64,000 nt of DNA. It comes from Flavobacteriales bacterium. Its GTDB lineage: Bacteria > Bacteroidota > Bacteroidia > Flavobacteriales_D > Sanyastnellaceae. Under the pieces are notes generated by a model. That model was not told where the DNA came from. It ran no database searches and worked only from the letters and a program-made list of their open reading frames with translations. Below, piece after piece: positions 27,745-37,152 of this stretch (position 1 is its first letter; each line of letters begins with the position of its first letter). The position numbers and the translations under genes were made by a program. Where the stretch lies: contig JADHLY010000004.1 in the NCBI GenBank assembly GCA_016780385.1, positions 1 through 64,000 on the forward strand. Direction: 5' to 3'.

Positions 27745-28218
27745 ATGGGCCCATCCAAAATTGACGCCAACCCAAGTTCAACCCCATCCATGAGCAACGC
27801 CCCCAAACCCGTCGGACTGTATCCCTTGACCCGCCGCGTAGGCGACCTGCTTTTCCTGAGCGGTGTCGGACCGCGCATACCCGGCAGTGGCACCCACGAC
27901 GAAGGCGTGCCTGGATTGACGCAGGACCACAACGGCAACTTCACGGCCTTTGACTTCGAGGCACAGGCGCGGGGCGTACTGGCCAATGTCAAGGCCATCC
28001 TCGAGTCCGAGGGTGCCAAATGGGAGGACCTGGTCGACATCACCGTGTTCCTCACCGACATGCAACGCGACTTCGCAACGTGGAACCGCGTGTACCGCGA
28101 GCATTTTGAGGGCGTGGACCCGGCGCGGCGCCCTTGCCGTACTACCATGGAAATCAACGCATTGCCCACCCCCATCGCGGTGGAGCTCAAGTGCATCGCC
28201 CACCTCGGTCAGGACTGA
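27745..28218 (+). CDS. RidA family protein (reactive intermediate deaminase / 2-aminomuconate deaminase-like)
   Basis: GDLLFLSGVGPRIPG...VLANVKAILESEGAKWEDLVDITVFLTDM...ALPTPIAVELKCIAHL. Confidence 0.88.
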   Translation: MGPSKIDANPSSTPSMSNAPKPVGLYPLTRRVGDLLFLSGVGPRIPGSGTHDEGVPGLTQDHNGNFTAFDFEAQARGVLANVKAILESEGAKWEDLVDITVFLTDMQRDFATWNRVYREHFEGVDPARRPCRTTMEINALPTPIAVELKCIAHLGQD

Positions 28219-28255
28219 CGGGCATTTTCGGCACCGAATTTGATTCCGGTGCGCC

Positions 28256-29122
28256 ATGGTCATGCGAACCGCTCTCGTTTACTGCCTCCTCGGGGCTTCA
28301 GCGCTTTGCTCGTGGGAGCAATCGGATTCTGCTCGAATTCCAGTTGACCATTGGCGCCCGGAACTCATTTCTGCTGATTCCGCCCTGGCCTTGCCCGACC
28401 TTCCCCTCCGAACATTGGCCAGGATGCGAAAGGACTCCGCAGAGCATCTGCGCTACTCCGTGCGGTACGGACTCATTCAAGCCGGAGAAGCGGAGCTCCG
28501 AACAGAAATGGGACCGGAATACGAAGGACGAAAAACCCTCCGGGTCGTCGGAGCCGGTCGCAGCACAGGGGCACTGGACTGGGTTTTCAAGGTCCGAGAC
28601 CACTATGAATCCCATGTGGATGCCGAAGGCCTGTTCCCCCATCGGTTCATCCGCAGTGTGCGCGAAGGAGGTTACCGGCTGGAACGAGACATCCGTTTTT
28701 ATCCGGGTCGACGCCTCGCGACCACAGAAGATGCCAAGGGAACCCGGCATCAAGTCCTGCCTGCGTTCTGTCAGGACCTGGTGTCTTCCTTCCAATTCGC
28801 CAGGCAATTGCCGCTGGATTCCATCCCCGACGGTGGACTGGTGGAAATTCCGACGTTTCTCGACGGTGAAGTGCACCTCGTGCGCGCGAGAAAGACCGGT
28901 TCTGAGCGCATCAAAGTGAATGCGGGAACCTTTGATTGTTGGTCATTCCAGCCTGTGGTGATGGAAGGGCGGATCTGGAAGGACGAAGACGACCTGACCG
29001 TTTACATCAGTGCAGATGTCCACCGAATCCCTGTCCTGGTAAAGACGGACCTCCTCGTGGGTTCTCTCCGATTGGAGCTTGTAGCCCATTCCAGAGCGCC
29101 AATCGCAACCGGTGCGCAGTAA
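28256..29122 (+). CDS. DUF3108 domain-containing protein
   Basis: LRYSVRYGLIQAGEAELRT...FKVRDHYESHVDAEGLFPHRFIRSVREGGYRLERDIRFYP: DUF3108 pattern; signal peptide. Confidence 0.85.
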   Translation: MVMRTALVYCLLGASALCSWEQSDSARIPVDHWRPELISADSALALPDLPLRTLARMRKDSAEHLRYSVRYGLIQAGEAELRTEMGPEYEGRKTLRVVGAGRSTGALDWVFKVRDHYESHVDAEGLFPHRFIRSVREGGYRLERDIRFYPGRRLATTEDAKGTRHQVLPAFCQDLVSSFQFARQLPLDSIPDGGLVEIPTFLDGEVHLVRARKTGSERIKVNAGTFDCWSFQPVVMEGRIWKDEDDLTVYISADVHRIPVLVKTDLLVGSLRLELVAHSRAPIATGAQ

Positions 29123-29132
29123 ATTCGTCCCC

Positions 29133-30104
29133 ATGTCCGATAAACACACTTTCGAGCCCGCGGTACTTGAGCGACTCGAGCAATTGAGGGACAAATATGC
29201 CGCCATGGGTCAGGACCTCGTGTCCTACCTCGACGGGCTGTTGTATGCCGACTTTCCCACTTATTGGGACTACATCAGCCTGGACACACTGCTCAGCCTG
29301 CAGAACCCGGTGACTCCCTTTCCCGACGAGGAAATCTTCATCGTCTACCACCAGACTACCGAACTCTACTTCAAACTGGCCCTGCACGAATTGGCTCAAC
29401 TGCATCAATCCTCCAATCCAAGCGGATCAGAGATGTTGGAACGGGTGCAGCGCATCAACCGATACTTCCAAGTTCTCGTAGACAGCTTCGATGTCATGGT
29501 AGACGGACTGGATCGGGGCCAATTCCTGAAATTCCGGATGTCCCTTCTGCCCTCGAGCGGATTCCAGAGCGTTCAATACCGCATGGTGGAATTGGCCTGC
29601 ACATCCATGGACCAACTCGTCCATGTCGAGTTGCGGGCCCCTCGAAAAGGGCATGGATTCGAGGATGTGGAATCCATGTTCGATGAATTGTATTGGCGGC
29701 GGGGAGCCACTGAATTGGCCTCCGGAAAGCCTACGCTGACCCTCAAGCAGTTTGAAACCAAGTACCGGAACCAAATCGTCGCCTTTGCCGAAGAACGGTT
29801 CCATTCCAACCTGCGAAAAAAATGGCACGACCTCCCGGAGTCAGACCGTTCCCCTGAATTGAAGGATGCCTTGCGCTCATTGGATGAACTGGTGAATGTC
29901 CATTGGCCCCTCTCCCATTATCGGAGTGCCGTGCGGCATTTGCAGAAGGACCCCGTCGACATTGCGGCTACAGGTGGAACCAATTGGCAGCAGTACTTGC
30001 CTCCCCGGTTCCAGCAGGTCATCTTCTTCCCTGAACTCTGGAATTCAGAAGAGCAAGCCGAATGGGGCCGCAAATGGGTGATGACGCACATCGGGCACAA
30101 GTGA
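29133..30104 (+). CDS. Tryptophan 2,3-dioxygenase family protein
   Basis: DEEIFIVYHQTTELYFKLALHEL, SGFQSVQYRMVEL, HWPLSHYRSAVRHLQ: TDO family motifs. Confidence 0.9.
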   Translation: MSDKHTFEPAVLERLEQLRDKYAAMGQDLVSYLDGLLYADFPTYWDYISLDTLLSLQNPVTPFPDEEIFIVYHQTTELYFKLALHELAQLHQSSNPSGSEMLERVQRINRYFQVLVDSFDVMVDGLDRGQFLKFRMSLLPSSGFQSVQYRMVELACTSMDQLVHVELRAPRKGHGFEDVESMFDELYWRRGATELASGKPTLTLKQFETKYRNQIVAFAEERFHSNLRKKWHDLPESDRSPELKDALRSLDELVNVHWPLSHYRSAVRHLQKDPVDIAATGGTNWQQYLPPRFQQVIFFPELWNSEEQAEWGRKWVMTHIGHK

Positions 30105-30201
30105 AGGTCCGAAGACGTTAAAACCCGACGCAGGCAAAACTTTTTCGATTGGGGTCCGTTCAAGGACCCGAACGGCACATGTTTGTTGTGCGAATTCTGT
30201 A

Positions 30202-31503
30202 ATGTCCATGCACGCTACATCACGACAGTTCCCCCTCCTGCCTCTGATGATGGTCTTGGGCGTTTGGGCTGGATGCGGCAATGCAACGCAAAGCGAATCG
30301 TCTGCTCCTCTCCTTTCCTTCATGGCTCCGTCGGTTCAGGAATTGGTTTCTGAGGAAGAGAAGATGGCCCATCGGTTTGGCCTGAAAACAGACTCCCTGC
30401 AATGGCTGGTATCTGAAGGCCAAGTGCGTTCCGGACAGAGCCTGTCTCATTTGCTTTCCCCTGTGGGCGTGAGCCCATCCACCTTGCACCACATTGCGAC
30501 AGAACATCGCGATGAGTACGATGTGCGCCGCATGCGAGAAGGGCGTCCCTGGTGGCTGTTCTATTCGAAGGAGGACTCCACCGCCCATCACTTTGTCTAC
30601 GGAATCGATGAGCGGGAATATGTGGTCTTCGACCTCAAGGGCGACCTCGGGGTTTCGCGCGGACGCTATCCAACGGAAACCCGCAGGAAGTTCGTGGCCG
30701 GCGAAGTGATGGGCAGCCTCTACCAAACCTTGGAAGATGCTGGACACACGACTACGCTCGCGTACTCCATGTCCCAGGTATATGCGTGGACGATTGACTT
30801 TAGTCGGATTCAGCCCGGCGACCATTTCCGCATCCTTTACGAGCGCGACTGGGTCAGTGATCAACCCGTGGGCCTGCCGCGCATCGTTTCGGCGGAATTC
30901 ATCCACCGTGGACGAAACTTTCCCGCTTTTGCATTCGACCAGGGCGATGGCGCGGACTATTTCGATGAAACCGGAGCGAGTCTGCGGAAGGCGTTCCTGA
31001 AATCACCGGTAGAGTTCAGTCGGATTTCCAGCCGATTCAACAAGCGCCGATTCCACCCCGTTCTCAAAAAAGTCAAAGCCCACCTCGGTACGGATTACGC
31101 GGCACCCCACGGCACCGAAATTGTCGCAGTAGGTGACGGTGTGGTGACGCAGGCGAGCTACACCAAGGGAAATGGCAAATACGTCAAGATCCGTCACAAC
31201 GACACCTACACAACGCAATACCTGCACATGAGCCGCAGGAACGTCAAGGAAGGTCAGGCCGTCAGGCAAGGTGACGTCATCGGCTACGTAGGCAGCACAG
31301 GGCTCGCTACTGGGCCCCATGTGTGTTTCAGGTTTTGGAAGCATGGAGCCCAGGTTGACCACCTCAAGGAAGACTTCCCACCATCGACGCCCATACGGGA
31401 AGAGGCTTCCGTTGCCTTCCGCAAATTGTGCGCCGAGCGGCTCGCAGAAATGGCCCAGTTGGAATCGGACGATGCGCTTCGATTGGCCGCAGTGGGTCAG
31501 TGA
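30202..31503 (+). CDS. M23 family metallopeptidase (murein DD-endopeptidase-like)
   Basis: LGTDYAAPHGTEIVAVGDGVVTQASYTKGNGKYVKIRHNDTYTTQYLHMS...GLATGPHVCFRFW. Confidence 0.93.
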   Translation: MSMHATSRQFPLLPLMMVLGVWAGCGNATQSESSAPLLSFMAPSVQELVSEEEKMAHRFGLKTDSLQWLVSEGQVRSGQSLSHLLSPVGVSPSTLHHIATEHRDEYDVRRMREGRPWWLFYSKEDSTAHHFVYGIDEREYVVFDLKGDLGVSRGRYPTETRRKFVAGEVMGSLYQTLEDAGHTTTLAYSMSQVYAWTIDFSRIQPGDHFRILYERDWVSDQPVGLPRIVSAEFIHRGRNFPAFAFDQGDGADYFDETGASLRKAFLKSPVEFSRISSRFNKRRFHPVLKKVKAHLGTDYAAPHGTEIVAVGDGVVTQASYTKGNGKYVKIRHNDTYTTQYLHMSRRNVKEGQAVRQGDVIGYVGSTGLATGPHVCFRFWKHGAQVDHLKEDFPPSTPIREEASVAFRKLCAERLAEMAQLESDDALRLAAVGQ

Positions 31504-32372
31504 CCTGAATCCAGGCGGTGCTCGGCATCCTTCATGGCACCCAGAAGCGCGCGACCCAGACCATCCGTCAGAACTTGTCCCGTGTCCGAACGCTCGGGAT
31601 GCCATTGCACTCCGACCAGAAAGGGAACCGCTGTTGTATCAGTGCAACGAATTCCTTCGATGAGGCTGTCCTCAGCATGCGCCCAAGCTTCAAATCGCGA
31701 TGCGAGCCTGCCAATGCCCTGGTGATGATGACTCACCACTTGGGCGCTCACTCCGCGATCAAAATGAACGTCACCCATGTGCCAGTCCAAGCTGACCGAG
31801 ACAGGGTGAAGGGTGTCGGATGTGGCACCTGGGCGACCTCCTCGGTGCCCCGTGAAGCCGTCGTCAGGCAAGTGAGGTCTGAGCGTGCCGCCGCCGTGCA
31901 CATTCATGACCTGTAACCCCCTGCATACGCCAAGACAAGGTGTGCCTGTGGCGATAACGTGATCGAGCAAGCGGTGTTCGACGCGGTCCCGTTCCTCGTC
32001 GATCCTGCCGCATCGCACGGTATCCGCTGCCTGTCCATATCGACCGGGGTGGATGTCCTCGCCTCCGGTCAGGACCACGGCTTGTGCCCGACCCAGTTCC
32101 GTCATCAATGCCGTTTCCTCCATTCCGTATGCCTGAACAAAACGAAGCGGCCTTTGCAGATGAGGGTCAGCGTCCGCCAGCCTGTTCAACCAATGACGGT
32201 AGTTCTGACTGGAATAAAACTTGGAAAGAACCAGGGTGACGCTGTCTGCTGGCGCAGCACCTTTTTGATTAGATGAACCGCTGCCTGCATCAGGCTGCCC
32301 GCATCCAATCAGGACCCAAGAAGCCAGAAGGACCGCACAGGAACTTCGGAAACAAGGGGAGAGACGGATCAT
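31497..32372 (-). CDS. Gamma-glutamyl-gamma-aminobutyrate hydrolase family protein (class I glutamine amidotransferase-like, lipoprotein)
   Basis: VVLTGGEDIHPGRYG, TPCLGVCRGLQVMNVHGGGTL, VGVQWHPE; lipobox WVLIGCGQ. Confidence 0.9.
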   Translation of the reverse strand: MIRLSPCFRSSCAVLLASWVLIGCGQPDAGSGSSNQKGAAPADSVTLVLSKFYSSQNYRHWLNRLADADPHLQRPLRFVQAYGMEETALMTELGRAQAVVLTGGEDIHPGRYGQAADTVRCGRIDEERDRVEHRLLDHVIATGTPCLGVCRGLQVMNVHGGGTLRPHLPDDGFTGHRGGRPGATSDTLHPVSVSLDWHMGDVHFDRGVSAQVVSHHHQGIGRLASRFEAWAHAEDSLIEGIRCTDTTAVPFLVGVQWHPERSDTGQVLTDGLGRALLGAMKDAEHRLDSGH

Positions 32373-34075
32373 GCGCCAGTCCAGGATTCAACCTCCTCGA
32401 TCTGCAGGGCGGGCAGGTCCAGTTTGTTCTTCTTTCGGAAACCGTTGAGCTTTTCCCGAAGCGCCGCGGGCTTGGCTTCCTTGATGGCCTCGGGTGTGTC
32501 GTACCCTGCCGCCGCCACGTGCGGTGCCCAATCCGCAGGGATGCCCAAAGCTTCGAGTGCACCCAGATCGGGACCGGTTCGGAAGACTTCTGGCCGCATT
32601 TGCGGGAAGAAGAGCACCTCCTGGATGGAGGTCTGGTCCGTCAGCATCATGACCAACCTGTCGATGCCGATGCCGACCCCACTCGTGGGCGGCATGCCGT
32701 ATTCCAACGCCCGAAGGAAATCCTGGTCGATGAACATCGCCTCGTCGTCCCCGCGTTCCGAGAGCTTGACCTGCTCCTCGAAGCGCTCCCGCTGGTCTAT
32801 GGGGTCGTTGAGCTCCGAATAGGCATTGGCGACTTCGGTGCCGTTGATGAAGAGCTCGAACCGTTCCGTGTAGCCCGGCTTGTCGCGGTGCACCTTGGTG
32901 AGCGGTGACATTTCCACGGGATAGTCCGTAATGAATGTGGGCTGTACGTAATGCGCCTCGCAGCACTCGCCGAAAATCTCGTCGATGAGCTTGCCCTTGC
33001 CCATGGTCTCGTCCACCTCGATGTCAAGGTTGGCACAGGCTTGCCTCAAGCCGCCTTCGTCCATGCTATCGATGTCGACGCCTGTATGCTCGAGGATGGC
33101 GTCGCGCATGGTCACCCTGCGGTATGGCGGTGTGAAATCGATTTCCTTGCCCGCCAGTGTGGTCTTGGTGGATCCGTGGACGGCCGAGCACACGCGGCCA
33201 AGCAATTGCTCGATGGTCTCCATCATCCAGTGGTAGTCCTTGTAAGCGACGTACAACTCCATGATGGTGAACTCGGGATTGTGGGTCCGGTCCATGCCCT
33301 CGTTCCGGAAATTCCTGGAAAACTCGAAGACGCCATCAAACCCGCCGACGATGAGCCGCTTGAGGTAGAGCTCGTTGGCAATCCGCAGGTACAGCGGGAT
33401 GTCCAGGGCGTTGTGGTGCGTAATGAAGGGGCGCGCCGCTGCGCCGCCGGGAATGGCCTGCAAGACGGGGGTGTCCACCTCCAGCCAACCCTGCTCCGTA
33501 AAGCTTTCGCGGATGGCTTGGATGACCTTGCTGCGGGCCTCGAACGTTTGCTTGACGTGGGGGTTGACCAGCAGGTCCACGTAGCGCATGCGGTAGCGCA
33601 GTTCAGGGTCGGTGAAGGCGTCGTGGACATTGCCGTCCTCATCGGTCTTGACAGACGGCAGCGGACGAATCGACTTGCTCAACACGGTGAGTTCCTTCAC
33701 AAGGACGCTCGGTTCGCCGGTCTGGGTGGTGAACGTGGTGCCCTGGATGCCCACAACATCTCCGCGATCGAGCAACTTCTTGAAAACGACGTTGTATGCC
33801 GTCTTGTCCTCACCCGGGCAGAGCTCGTCGCGGTTCAGGTAGATCTGGATTTTACCGGTGGCGTCCTGCAGCTCGGCAAAGGAGGCCTTGCCCATGATGC
33901 GGCGGGAGAGAATCCGCCCGGCAAGGCAGACTTCCTCGCCTTCATTGAAATCAGCGGCGAGTGTTGCGGCGTGGGAGTCCACGGGATAGGCCGCTGCCGG
34001 ATATGGGTCAATGCCGAGTTGGCGGAGCTGCTGAAGACTGTCCAGGCGGACGCGTTCCTGTTCGGATCTGATCAT
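32369..34075 (-). CDS. lysS: Lysyl-tRNA synthetase, class II
   Basis: FRNEGMDRTHNPEFTIMELYVAYKDY, EVANAYSELNDPIDQRERFEEQ, PPTSGVGIGIDRLVMMLTDQTSIQEVLFFP. Confidence 0.97.
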   Translation of the reverse strand: MIRSEQERVRLDSLQQLRQLGIDPYPAAAYPVDSHAATLAADFNEGEEVCLAGRILSRRIMGKASFAELQDATGKIQIYLNRDELCPGEDKTAYNVVFKKLLDRGDVVGIQGTTFTTQTGEPSVLVKELTVLSKSIRPLPSVKTDEDGNVHDAFTDPELRYRMRYVDLLVNPHVKQTFEARSKVIQAIRESFTEQGWLEVDTPVLQAIPGGAAARPFITHHNALDIPLYLRIANELYLKRLIVGGFDGVFEFSRNFRNEGMDRTHNPEFTIMELYVAYKDYHWMMETIEQLLGRVCSAVHGSTKTTLAGKEIDFTPPYRRVTMRDAILEHTGVDIDSMDEGGLRQACANLDIEVDETMGKGKLIDEIFGECCEAHYVQPTFITDYPVEMSPLTKVHRDKPGYTERFELFINGTEVANAYSELNDPIDQRERFEEQVKLSERGDDEAMFIDQDFLRALEYGMPPTSGVGIGIDRLVMMLTDQTSIQEVLFFPQMRPEVFRTGPDLGALEALGIPADWAPHVAAAGYDTPEAIKEAKPAALREKLNGFRKKNKLDLPALQIEEVESWTGA

Positions 34076-34162
34076 GGTGAATCGGTAGGGGCGGTTGCCC
34101 GGGCGAAATTAGGGTGCTCCGCGCCGTCCTCGCCTCCGTAAATTAGCGGTGAACAGCACACC

Positions 34163-35158
34163 ATGCGCGACCTCATCGCTTCCTTTCCGGACCAACTGAC
34201 CGCAGCGGCCACCTCCATGGCTGCCCAGCCCTTGCCAACGGACATCCCCAACCACACCAACATTCTCGTTTTGGGAATGGGCGGCTCGGGCATCGGGGGC
34301 CGCTTCCTTTCCGGCTTGCTCAGTGACTCGGCGCGCATTCCCATCGCGTCGGGCCACGACTACCGCATCCCCGCTTGGGTCGGGCCGGACACACTCGTCA
34401 TCGCCTGCAGCTATAGCGGCAATACCGAGGAGACGCTCGCGGCCCTCGAAGCCGCCATTGCCAGAGGCGCACAGGTCAGGGCGCTGACTTCGGGAGGGCG
34501 GCTCGGCGAACTCGCCGCACAACATGGCTGGCCCCTGCTCACCGTGCCCGGCGGACATCCGCCGCGCTCCCAATTCGGTTGGGCGGTGACGGGGCTGCTC
34601 CACCATTTCGCTGCGCTCGGTCATGTGCCATCTGATTCGCCCGACGTCTTGTCAGATGTGCACGCCGCCGCTCAAATGCTGGTGGACCGGTCCGATGTGA
34701 TTGTGGCACAAGCGGACCGATGGGCCGATTTGCTGGCCGAAAAATCCCCCATGCTATACGGGGACGCCGCGCTCGAGCCCGTACTCATCCGTTGGCGCCA
34801 GCAACTCAATGAAAACGCCAAGCGCCTCTGCAACCACCATGTCTTTCCGGAGATGAACCACAACGAGCTCGTGGGTTGGGAGAGTGGAGACGAAAGCATC
34901 GCGGCCCTGTTCCTTCATACCGGCGAAGACCATGAACGAACGGCGGAGCGCATGCGGCTGTGCAAGGACCTCTTTTCCGAAGCTGGGGCCTCCGTGGAAG
35001 AGGTGGATGCGATGGGGGCTACGCGACTTCAGCGCTGGATGCACCTTGTGCACTTGGGGGATTGGTTGTCCTTGCTGATGGCCGAGAAGGCAGGGGTCGA
35101 CCCCGTTGACATCCGCCACATCAACTACCTGAAGGGGGAGCTCGCCAAGATGGCATGA
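34163..35158 (+). CDS. Bifunctional phosphoglucose/phosphomannose isomerase family (SIS domain)
   Basis: NILVLGMGGSGIGGRFLSGLL, VIACSYSGNTEETLAALEAA, FPEMNHNELVGWE. Confidence 0.9.
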   Translation: MRDLIASFPDQLTAAATSMAAQPLPTDIPNHTNILVLGMGGSGIGGRFLSGLLSDSARIPIASGHDYRIPAWVGPDTLVIACSYSGNTEETLAALEAAIARGAQVRALTSGGRLGELAAQHGWPLLTVPGGHPPRSQFGWAVTGLLHHFAALGHVPSDSPDVLSDVHAAAQMLVDRSDVIVAQADRWADLLAEKSPMLYGDAALEPVLIRWRQQLNENAKRLCNHHVFPEMNHNELVGWESGDESIAALFLHTGEDHERTAERMRLCKDLFSEAGASVEEVDAMGATRLQRWMHLVHLGDWLSLLMAEKAGVDPVDIRHINYLKGELAKMA

Positions 35159-35904
35159 CACCCAAAGTTCACGTCCACGATCTCGGCCAGGCCGCCTACA
35201 AACCCACTTGGGATTTGCAGGAGCAAATGCTGAAGCGTGCCGTGGACCGCAAAATCGCACGGCGCCGTGCGGGACTTCCCGAAAACGGAAGGGCAGAAGG
35301 CGACGCAGACGATGGTTACCCCTGGCCCGAGCATCACTTGCTCTTCGTCGAGCATCCCCACGTTTTGACTTTGGGCAAGAGCGGCGATGCGAATCATGTG
35401 GTGGCCACACGCGACAGGTTGAAGGAACTGGGCGTGGAGTACCACGAAATCAACCGTGGCGGCGACATCACATACCATGGTCCGGGCCAATTGGTCGCAT
35501 ATCCAATCCTGGACTTGGACCAAATCAAGACCGACATCGGATGGTACCTCAGGCAGCTTGAGGAAGCGGTCATCCGAACCTGCGCTGACTGGGGCGTCCG
35601 GGCGGGACGGGTGGACGGTCTGACCGGAGCTTGGATTGATCCCGAGGCGGGCATGGAAGCGAGGAAAATCTGTGCCATCGGAGTCAAGTGCAGTCGATGG
35701 GTAACGATGCACGGCTTGGCCTTCAACCTGACGACAGACCTGGAGTTCTTCAACCTCATCGTGCCTTGTGGCATCCGAGATCGTGGGGTCACCAACCTTG
35801 CAGAAGAGTCTGACCGTGCCGTATCCCGTCAGGAAGTCCAAGACGCACTGCAGTCACACCTTTTGTCCGTTCTTGGAGCCGAATTGGCCCCACAGAACGA
35901 ATGA
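35155..35904 (+). CDS. lipB: Lipoyl(octanoyl) transferase
   Basis: HPHVLTLGKSGDANHV, EINRGGDITYHGPGQLVAYPILDL, ARKICAIGVKCSRWVTMHGLAFNL. Confidence 0.95.
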   Translation: MTPKVHVHDLGQAAYKPTWDLQEQMLKRAVDRKIARRRAGLPENGRAEGDADDGYPWPEHHLLFVEHPHVLTLGKSGDANHVVATRDRLKELGVEYHEINRGGDITYHGPGQLVAYPILDLDQIKTDIGWYLRQLEEAVIRTCADWGVRAGRVDGLTGAWIDPEAGMEARKICAIGVKCSRWVTMHGLAFNLTTDLEFFNLIVPCGIRDRGVTNLAEESDRAVSRQEVQDALQSHLLSVLGAELAPQNE

Positions 35905-37073
35905 AGCGCACCCTCATCCTGCTCATCGCCGTCCCCGCATTGGCATACGGCTTGAGCCTCATCACCGACAACGCCCACGTCTGGAAAGGGCTGCGACAGT
36001 GCTACCTCCGGGGCTACAAGAATGCCCAGGTGGACGATCTCAGGTTTCAGGATACGCGGACCATCCCTGCCTCACAACACCCTCGTCCCTGGCCATTGCA
36101 TGGCCGTTTTGACGATACACAGATCCCCGAAGACGTCCTTGATTCCACCCGAAACTGGAACACGGTGGGGCTCGCGGTCATCCACCGGGACTCCCTCCTG
36201 ATCAATTGGACCTCGGACCGCATTCCTGGTGCGGACACCATGCGCACCAATGCCTTTTCTGCTGCCAAGACCTTGGCCGCTCTGGCCATAGGCGTCGCTG
36301 AAATGGACGGTTTGCTTGCGGTTACGGACCGTGTGTCCAAATACCTGCCTCGGTTCGGAAAAGGCGCTGCGGCTGACTTGACCATCGAACACGTCCTTCA
36401 GATGCGATCGGGCATTCCCTACGGAGAGAACTACAAGAATCCTCTCGGCTTCATGGCCAAGTGTACATACGGAGAGGACATCCTTGACCGATTGCAGGAC
36501 TACACCGTAGAGGGCACAGCCGGCATTCCGTGGGAGTACCAAGGAGGGAATACACTGTTGCTTCAGGAAATTCTGCTCCAAGTCATCGATGAACCCTTTG
36601 GATCGTGGTTTCACCGGAGGATATGGGACCCCTTGGGCGCGCCAGAGGTAGCCGAGTGGGGCATTGACAACGCCGGACACGAGCGCAATTACTGCTGTTT
36701 CTACACAACCGCTCTGGGCTATGCCCGATTGGGACAACTGGTGCTGGATTCCGGAGTCGTCGAAGGGGACGTCCTGATTTCACCGGATTTCATTCAGCGG
36801 ATGACCACACCCGTCGGCCCGCTTGCGGACGGCACAGAAATCCAGCACTACGGTTACCAAATGTGGATGGGTCATCACAAAGGGCATGCCTTCAAAAGCA
36901 TGCAGGGCTTGCACGGGCAGTATGTCGTGATTGTACCTGACTTGGATTTGGTTGCGGTACGCACCGGTTTCTACCGGCCCAAAGGGAAACTCAGGGAAAT
37001 CGACCGGGATGTCTACCACACTTTGGACATGGCCATTTCAGCAGTAGAGGGCCAATATTCAAATACAAATTAA
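35901..37073 (+). CDS. Serine hydrolase, beta-lactamase/class C family
   Basis: FSAAKTLAALAIGVAEMDG (SxxK), GIPYGENY region, WEYQGGNTLLLQEIL, HGQYVVIVPDLDLVAVRTG. Confidence 0.87.
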   Translation: MKRTLILLIAVPALAYGLSLITDNAHVWKGLRQCYLRGYKNAQVDDLRFQDTRTIPASQHPRPWPLHGRFDDTQIPEDVLDSTRNWNTVGLAVIHRDSLLINWTSDRIPGADTMRTNAFSAAKTLAALAIGVAEMDGLLAVTDRVSKYLPRFGKGAAADLTIEHVLQMRSGIPYGENYKNPLGFMAKCTYGEDILDRLQDYTVEGTAGIPWEYQGGNTLLLQEILLQVIDEPFGSWFHRRIWDPLGAPEVAEWGIDNAGHERNYCCFYTTALGYARLGQLVLDSGVVEGDVLISPDFIQRMTTPVGPLADGTEIQHYGYQMWMGHHKGHAFKSMQGLHGQYVVIVPDLDLVAVRTGFYRPKGKLREIDRDVYHTLDMAISAVEGQYSNTN

Positions 37074-37091
37074 ATTCTAGCGTCTGCGAAC

Positions 37092-37123
37092 TTGCTTTTT
37101 ATCGGGTTTAATTCGTATATTCG
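37092..37123 (+). promoter_or_regulatory. Candidate Bacteroidota sigma-70 promoter of the LytTR gene
   Basis: TTG (37092-37094), 21-nt spacer, TATATTCG (37116-37123; one mismatch to TANNTTTG). Confidence 0.5.
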
Positions 37124-37152
37124 ATTTTGTAGCGTTGCGGGAAACACCCGTC

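Noticed and set aside
32951-34141. 396-aa plus-strand ORF
   Set aside because: Antisense to lysS; shadow ORF.
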